Assembly (NCBI GenBank): GCA_003241965.1
Contig: QBMB01000001.1
Span: 105,448 to 169,447, forward strand
Direction: 5' to 3'
Origin: Burkholderiales bacterium
Lineage (GTDB): Bacteria > Pseudomonadota > Gammaproteobacteria > Burkholderiales > Burkholderiaceae_C
DNA length: 64,000 nt
Shown: one piece after another, positions 58,888 through 64,000 of the stretch
Position numbering within the stretch: the stretch's first letter is position 1
Layout of the letters: each line of letters opens with the position of its first letter
Program-made: the position numbers and the translations under genes
The notes under the pieces: generated by a model
Seen by the model: the letters and a program-made list of their open reading frames with translations, nothing else
Databases searched by the model: none
What the model was told of the DNA's origin: nothing

Positions 58888-59264
58888 CTCGGTGGCGCTG
58901 GCGCCGTCGCTCCCGTTGAAGGCGTGGCCCAGGCCAGTGAGCGCAGCCAGGCGCTCGGACAGTTCAACCGCCGGCCCGTGGGTGAAACCAGCCAGCATCA
59001 CGTGGTCGAGCGTGTGCAACTGATCGATCAGCGCGGTGCGGATGGCGGGGTGGTTGTGCCCGAACAGGTTGACCCACCAGGAGCTGATCGCATTCAGATG
59101 GCACCAGCCTCCGTGGTCGCGCAGCCACACTCCTGGGCCCGCGCCACGGGAATCAGCGGCAGCGCAGCACCCTCGGACGCGTGCAGCTTCATCTGGGTGC
59201 AGGGGTGCCAAACCCCAGCCGGGCTGCGCTAGCGCCAGGCGTCGTTGGCCGACACAGGTAGCAT
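58888..59264 (-). pseudogene. bioA: Decayed bioA (adenosylmethionine-8-amino-7-oxononanoate aminotransferase) N-terminal fragment
   Basis: ATG at 59264 gives [43 protein letters not shown], then a frameshift to GVWLRDHGGWCHLNAISSWWVNLFGHNHPAIRTALIDQLHTLDHVMLAGFTHGPAVELSERLAALTGLGHAFNGSDGASATE, after which homology stops. Confidence 0.82.
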
Positions 59265-59680
59265 CAAAGCTCGGCGCCTAGGGGCAGGATGACCGGATCG
59301 CCGGACTGCGGACCGGCGGGCTCGCTGCGGGTCTCGACGATGCGGTTGGCGGCGTCGGGGAACACCAGCTTCGGCACGGCCTCGTCGAGCTTGTCCTCGT
59401 GAACCATGCCAAAGGCCGCGATGATCACCAGGTCGCCCACACTGGCGCGCCGGGCGGCCGAGCCGTTGAGCGAAATGATGCCGCTGCCGCGCGGCGACTT
59501 GATGGCGTAGGTGATGAAACGTTCGCCGTTGTTGACTTTCCAGATGTGCACCTGTTCGTTGGGGCGGATGTTGCTCGCCTCAAGCAGGTCTTCGTCGATG
59601 CCGCAGGACCCTTCGTAGTGCAGCTCGCAGTGGGTGACGGTGGCGCGGTGGATTTTGGATTTCAGCAGGGTGCGAAACAT
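59264..59680 (-). CDS. panD: Aspartate 1-decarboxylase
   Basis: [66 protein letters not shown] self-cleavage site. Confidence 0.96.
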   Translation of the reverse strand: MFRTLLKSKIHRATVTHCELHYEGSCGIDEDLLEASNIRPNEQVHIWKVNNGERFITYAIKSPRGSGIISLNGSAARRASVGDLVIIAAFGMVHEDKLDEAVPKLVFPDAANRIVETRSEPAGPQSGDPVILPLGAEL

Positions 59681-59691
59681 GGTCGTGGTCC

Positions 59692-60717
59692 TCAGGCGCC
59701 CAAAGTGTGGCGCGCATGCAGGCCCAGGCGCTGCATCAGCGCCCGGTCGCGTTCGATGTCGGGGTTGCCGGTGGTCAGCAGCTTCTCGCCATAAAAGATG
59801 GAGTTGGCGCCGGCCGCAAAACACAGGGCCTGCACCGCATCGCTCATCTGCTGGCGCCCGGCCGACAGGCGCACCCGGGCCCGCGGCATGGTGATGCGGG
59901 CGACCGCGATCATGCGCACGAACTCCAGCGGGTCCAGTTCGGCCTGATCGGCCAGCGGCGTGCCTTCGACCTTGACCAGGTTGTTGATCGGCACCGATTC
60001 GGGGTAATCGGGCGCCAGGTTGGCCAGCTGGGCGATCAGCGCCGCACGCTGCACCCGCGTCTCGCCCATGCCCACGATCCCGCCACTGCAGACCCGGACG
60101 CCCGCCCCGCGCACGCGTTGCAGGGTGTCGAGCCGGTCCTGGTAATCGCGCGTGGTGATGATGTCGCCGTAAAAGTCGGGGGCGCTGTCCAGGTTGTGGT
60201 TGTAGTAGTCGAGCCCGGCGTCGCGCAGGGTTTCGGCGTGGCCCTCGTTGAGCATGCCCAGGGTGGCGCAGGCCTCCAGGCCCACGTCCTTGACCGCGCG
60301 CACCAGCTCGGCCACGGCTTGCACGTCGCGGTCCTTGGGCGCGCGCCAGGCCGCGCCCATGCAGAAGCGTGTGGCGCCGGCCGCCTTGGCGCGCACGGCC
60401 GCGTCGCGCACCTCTTCCACCGCCATGAGCTTGCTGGCCGCTACGCCGGTGTCGTAGTGCACCGACTGCGGGCAGTAGCCACAGTCTTCCGGGCAGCCAC
60501 CGGTCTTGATCGACAGCAGCGTGGCAAGCTCGACCTCGGTCGGGTCGAAGTGCTCGCGGTGAACGGTCTGCGCGCGAAACAGAAGCTCGGTAAACGGCTG
60601 ATCGAACAGCGCCACTACGGCTTCGGTCGACCAGGCTCCCACGCTCGATGCCTCGGCAGTCTGCGAAGGTGATTGCACCCAGTGAATGGGTTCTTCTCTC
60701 AGGATCGTGTCATTCAT
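59692..60717 (-). CDS. bioB: Biotin synthase
   Basis: Radical [50 protein letters not shown]. Confidence 0.97.
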   Translation of the reverse strand: MNDTILREEPIHWVQSPSQTAEASSVGAWSTEAVVALFDQPFTELLFRAQTVHREHFDPTEVELATLLSIKTGGCPEDCGYCPQSVHYDTGVAASKLMAVEEVRDAAVRAKAAGATRFCMGAAWRAPKDRDVQAVAELVRAVKDVGLEACATLGMLNEGHAETLRDAGLDYYNHNLDSAPDFYGDIITTRDYQDRLDTLQRVRGAGVRVCSGGIVGMGETRVQRAALIAQLANLAPDYPESVPINNLVKVEGTPLADQAELDPLEFVRMIAVARITMPRARVRLSAGRQQMSDAVQALCFAAGANSIFYGEKLLTTGNPDIERDRALMQRLGLHARHTLGA

Positions 60718-60802
60718 CGCGCAATACTCCAGTGGTGTCCAGCAAAATTCAATCGATAGATCGACGCGGGCGAATCGTGCCTGCAAGGCCAGCCACAGCG
60801 CT

Positions 60803-61591
60803 TCAGGCGCCTTGCGGCCTGATGTGCTGGGTGGCCTCGTCTTCGACCCGCTGCCAGATCTCGACCGCCATCGGGTTCTTGCTCTCTTCCAGGATGTGCC
60901 CTACCAGCCCGATGGCACGCGCCAGGACGCCGATGCCGCGCACGATTTTCCATGGCAGCCCGAGTTCGCAGCTGATGGCGCCGATGGCGCCGGTCGCGTT
61001 GACGGGAAGCGACTTGCCAGCGGCGCGTTCGGCCTCGTCGCAGATCAGTTGTTCCAGGCGGATGTAGTCGCCGGAAAAGCCGTTGTCTTTGGCGATCTGG
61101 AACAGGCGCGGGGCACGCGGATCGACCGGCTTGTGCAGCGGATGGCCGAGCCCCGGAATGATCTGGCCACGCTCTCGGTAGGCCGCCACGGTTTCGCGCG
61201 CAATGCGCTCCAGATCGGCGTCGCGTGTGCCCGGCGGCAGCGCCTCGTACAGCATTTTGGCGGTGCCTTCGGTGCTGCCGACGAACACGCTGCCCAGGCC
61301 GCACAATCCGGCCGCCACCGCCGCCTGCAGCGATTCGGGCGCACCGGCGTAAGTCAGTCGCGCGACCAGCGCACTCGGCGTGATGCCGTGTTCGACCAGC
61401 GTCACCGCGATCGCGTTGAATACGTTGGACTCCTGCGGCGTCGGCATGCGCCCGACGATCTGCAGGAAGGCCATATCACCCAGGTTGAGATGGCCAAGAA
61501 TTTCGTCGGGCAGGCTTTTGCCGTGCACCTCGATGCGGTCGGGGGTACTCCACGCAATGTCGGAGCGGATGGGTTTGTTCTTGCGGGTCAT
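60803..61591 (-). CDS. Citrate synthase-superfamily protein, citryl-CoA lyase-like (C-terminal-domain only size)
   Basis: 262 aa; [23 protein letters not shown] and [39 protein letters not shown], typical of the citryl-CoA lyase/ACL C-terminal fold. Confidence 0.87.
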   Translation of the reverse strand: MTRKNKPIRSDIAWSTPDRIEVHGKSLPDEILGHLNLGDMAFLQIVGRMPTPQESNVFNAIAVTLVEHGITPSALVARLTYAGAPESLQAAVAAGLCGLGSVFVGSTEGTAKMLYEALPPGTRDADLERIARETVAAYRERGQIIPGLGHPLHKPVDPRAPRLFQIAKDNGFSGDYIRLEQLICDEAERAAGKSLPVNATGAIGAISCELGLPWKIVRGIGVLARAIGLVGHILEESKNPMAVEIWQRVEDEATQHIRPQGA

Positions 61592-61627
61592 GAGAAATTC
61601 CAGTCGGTTTGGGGTGGGCTTAAAAAA

Positions 61628-62473
61628 TCAGGCGCTCAGACCCGCGTCGCGCAGCACGGCTTGTGCACGCTGGTACACCGGCAGATCGACCATCTGGCTG
61701 TCAACCGCCACGGCGGAACCACCCGCCGTTTCAAATGCTTTGCAGACGCGGCGCGCCCAGTCAAGCCGTTCGGGGGTCGGCGTGAACACCGCCTGGACGA
61801 TGGCAAGCTGCTTCGGGTGGATGCACAGCTTGGCACCAAAGCCGAGTCGACGTGAGCGTTCAGTGTCCGCCTGCAAGCGTTGCAGGTCCTCGATCGCGGT
61901 GCTGACACCATCAACCGGCGCGGCCAGCCCGGCCAGCCGCGAGGCCAGCACCACTTGTGAGCGGAAAGCCAGCAGCTCTGACTCCGCGCCATCGGGCGCA
62001 CAGTCAATGCCCAGATCGAGCGCCAGATCGACGCTGCCAAAAGCCAGGCGGATCACGCCCGGCACGCTCGCAATGCTGTGGATTTCCCTAAGGCCGCGCG
62101 CCGACTCGATGATCGGCAACACGTCCTTATAGGTGATCTCGACCACGGTGCACACGGCATCGATACCCTCGGCCTTGGGCAGCATCACCGCCGCCACACC
62201 AGGATGGCGACACAGTTCGAGATCGTCTTCAAACCAGGGCGTGCCAGCGGCATTGATGCGCACAACCAGCGGTGCCGACGCATCAAGCGCCGTCGCCAGC
62301 GCGTCGCGTGCGCTCGCCTTCGCCTCGGGGGCAACCGCGTCTTCCAGATCAACAATCACCGCGTCGGCGCCGCTGGCGCGCGCCTTGGCAAAACGCTCAG
62401 GCCTGTCTGCGGGCACAAAAAGATAGGCACGCCGCAGGACATGGAGGCCGGGGGTGCTGGTCGCCATGCTCAT
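61628..62473 (-). CDS. HpcH/HpaI aldolase/citrate lyase beta (CitE-like) family CoA-ester lyase
   Basis: RRAYLFVPADRPERFAKARASGADAVIVDLEDAVAPEAKASARD; KLCIHPKQLAIVQAVFTPT. Confidence 0.93.
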   Translation of the reverse strand: MSMATSTPGLHVLRRAYLFVPADRPERFAKARASGADAVIVDLEDAVAPEAKASARDALATALDASAPLVVRINAAGTPWFEDDLELCRHPGVAAVMLPKAEGIDAVCTVVEITYKDVLPIIESARGLREIHSIASVPGVIRLAFGSVDLALDLGIDCAPDGAESELLAFRSQVVLASRLAGLAAPVDGVSTAIEDLQRLQADTERSRRLGFGAKLCIHPKQLAIVQAVFTPTPERLDWARRVCKAFETAGGSAVAVDSQMVDLPVYQRAQAVLRDAGLSA

Positions 62474-63834
62474 GCCGCCAACCAGCGCTCGATGTGCGGC
62501 GCCTCGGCGACCGCCCAGACGCGTGCGATCAGTGCCTCCACCTCTGCAGGCGTGGCCCCCTTGCCGTAGGCCGCCAGGCGCTGCGCCTTGTCTTCCAGCT
62601 CGGCACGTGTCAGGGTGTTGCCAGGGTCGCCTTTGGGCTCATCGACCCGCGCGCCAAAGGTGTGGCCATCGCGCGTGCTCACCGTTACCTTGCCGATCCA
62701 GCGCTGCGGGTAGGCCTTATCGACCTCGGCGTCGAGCTGCATCGTCACGCGGTCGCGCAAGGCGGCCACGCGCGGCGCGAGGTAATGCGCTTCAAATTCA
62801 TTCAGCCCGGCAAAGCCGTATTCGGCGGCCAGCGCCAGCACCGTGCCCATTGAGAATTTGGCCTGGTGCACGGTGGCGGGCACGGTGACGCGGCCCAGCA
62901 CGTCGATGGCGCCCTGGTGCACATGGGTGGTCACCGCGGCAATATCGTCGGCCTTGAGCCCATGCGTCTGCATCAGCGCCAGCAGCGCGTCGGCGCTGGG
63001 GTGGGTGTGGCGGCACGAGGCGTGGTATTTGAACGAGGTTTCCGCCGTGGCCCAGCGCTGGCCCAGGCGGTCGGTCAGGCGCGCCGGATCGGCGTCGTTC
63101 GACATGCCCGCAGCCATGCCTTGCGCGCCTTCCAGAATCTGGCGCGCGCCGGTCAGCCCCTCGCGCGCCAAGTAGGCGCAGGCCAAGCCGCTGGACGCCG
63201 CATGCGCGGTGTGCAGTTGCTTGGAGTCAGCGGCGTCGCGCAAAAACTCCCACAGCCCGGCGGCTTGTGTGCCGGCGCTGCCGAAGGCATGCAGCATGGT
63301 GGTCGCATCGAGCTTGAGCAGCCGTCCGGCCGCCGCAGCGGCGGCCAGCGTGCCGGCGGTGGCCGTGGTGTGAAAGATGCGGTAGTGCGAGCGGCCCAGG
63401 AACTCGCCCACCCGAATGCCGACTTCATAGCCCGCCACTACGGCGGCCAGGAACTCGCGGCCGCTGGCACCGATGTCCTGCGCGATGGCCAGCGCCGCCG
63501 GGAACACGACGGCTGCGGGATGAAACACCGAGCCGTTGTGGACGTCATCCTGCTCGGCGAAATGCGAGGCGGCCGCGTTGACCATCGCAGCGAAATGGGG
63601 CGAGGTGGTGCGGCGCGAGATCAGCACCTCGGCGCGGCCGGAGGCCGGCCCCATGGTGCGGGCATAGGCTTCGATGGCCTCGACCGGCCGGGCGCCCTTG
63701 CCCGCCAACGCGGAGGCGTACCAGTCGAGGAACAGGTCTTCGGTTCGGCGCAGCACCGGCGCCGGAATGGTGTCGAATGACAGATCGGCGGCAAAGGCAG
63801 CCAGCGTCGCGCTCGGGTTTGTATCTGGGGTCAT
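62470..63834 (-). CDS. MmgE/PrpD family protein
   Basis: FDTIPAPVLRRTEDLFLDWYASALAGKGARPVEAIEAYA; NAAASHFAEQDDVHNGSVFHPAAVVFPAALAIAQ; KYHASCRHTHPSADALLAL. Confidence 0.93.
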   Translation of the reverse strand: MTPDTNPSATLAAFAADLSFDTIPAPVLRRTEDLFLDWYASALAGKGARPVEAIEAYARTMGPASGRAEVLISRRTTSPHFAAMVNAAASHFAEQDDVHNGSVFHPAAVVFPAALAIAQDIGASGREFLAAVVAGYEVGIRVGEFLGRSHYRIFHTTATAGTLAAAAAAGRLLKLDATTMLHAFGSAGTQAAGLWEFLRDAADSKQLHTAHAASSGLACAYLAREGLTGARQILEGAQGMAAGMSNDADPARLTDRLGQRWATAETSFKYHASCRHTHPSADALLALMQTHGLKADDIAAVTTHVHQGAIDVLGRVTVPATVHQAKFSMGTVLALAAEYGFAGLNEFEAHYLAPRVAALRDRVTMQLDAEVDKAYPQRWIGKVTVSTRDGHTFGARVDEPKGDPGNTLTRAELEDKAQRLAAYGKGATPAEVEALIARVWAVAEAPHIERWLAA

Positions 63835-63850
63835 GGCATCGATCTCGCAG

Positions 63851-64000
63851 TCAGATGGCTTGGTCTGCACGCAGCCGGGCGATGTCAGTCTCGCCGTAGC
63901 CGAGCTCGGTCAGGATGGCTTCGGTGTGCTGACCCAGCGCAGGCACCGGCCCCATGGGCGGCGGCGGCTCGCTGCCCTGGACGTGGTGCGGCGGGGGTCA
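63851..64000 (-). CDS. CaiB/BaiF CoA-transferase, C-terminal part only (continues beyond the window)
   Basis: Reverse strand reads HHVQGSEPPPPMGPVPALGQHTEAILTELGYGETDIARLRADQAI*, typical CaiB C-terminus. Confidence 0.8.

Noticed and set aside
58630-59211. Treating the 193-aa minus-strand ORF as an intact aminotransferase
   Set aside because: Only the middle matches BioA; its N-terminus is out of frame and its C-terminal third is antisense to lysR, so it is reported as a pseudogene.
1-64000. tRNA, rRNA, CRISPR arrays, transposases, prophage genes
   Set aside because: Looked for but no supporting sequence seen; small RNAs cannot be excluded by reading alone.

Overview
The window is a gene-dense, high-GC bacterial segment. 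Codon style and gene content suggest Betaproteobacteria/Burkholderiales, but that is inference. It is almost entirely a catabolic supercluster for CoA-thioester chemistry. On the evidence of translated motifs it contains: two Liv-type (branched-chain amino acid-like) ABC transporter sets, each with an acyl-CoA ligase gene directly before livH; four intact acyl-CoA ligases plus one pseudogene; four family-III (CaiB/BaiF) CoA-transferases, one cut by the window edge; nine acyl-CoA dehydrogenases, including two large/small pairs; two biotin-dependent acyl-CoA carboxylases of different architecture; a carbonic anhydrase; three thiolase-family proteins, one lacking the nucleophilic Cys and paired with a DUF35 protein; a MaoC pair; enoyl-CoA hydratases; two tandem SDRs resembling peroxisomal trans-2-enoyl-CoA reductase; etfBA; two MmgE/PrpD proteins; a CitE-like lyase; a small citrate-synthase-family protein; and bioB-panD. 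I identified three pseudogenes by reading across frames: an enoyl-CoA hydratase with a frameshift and a nonsense codon, an N-truncated and frameshifted AMP-ligase, and a decayed bioA. There is also a remnant of a MalT/LAL-type regulator. No rRNA, tRNA, CRISPR array or intact mobile element was seen. Substrate assignments are hypotheses only. No database search or computation was run.
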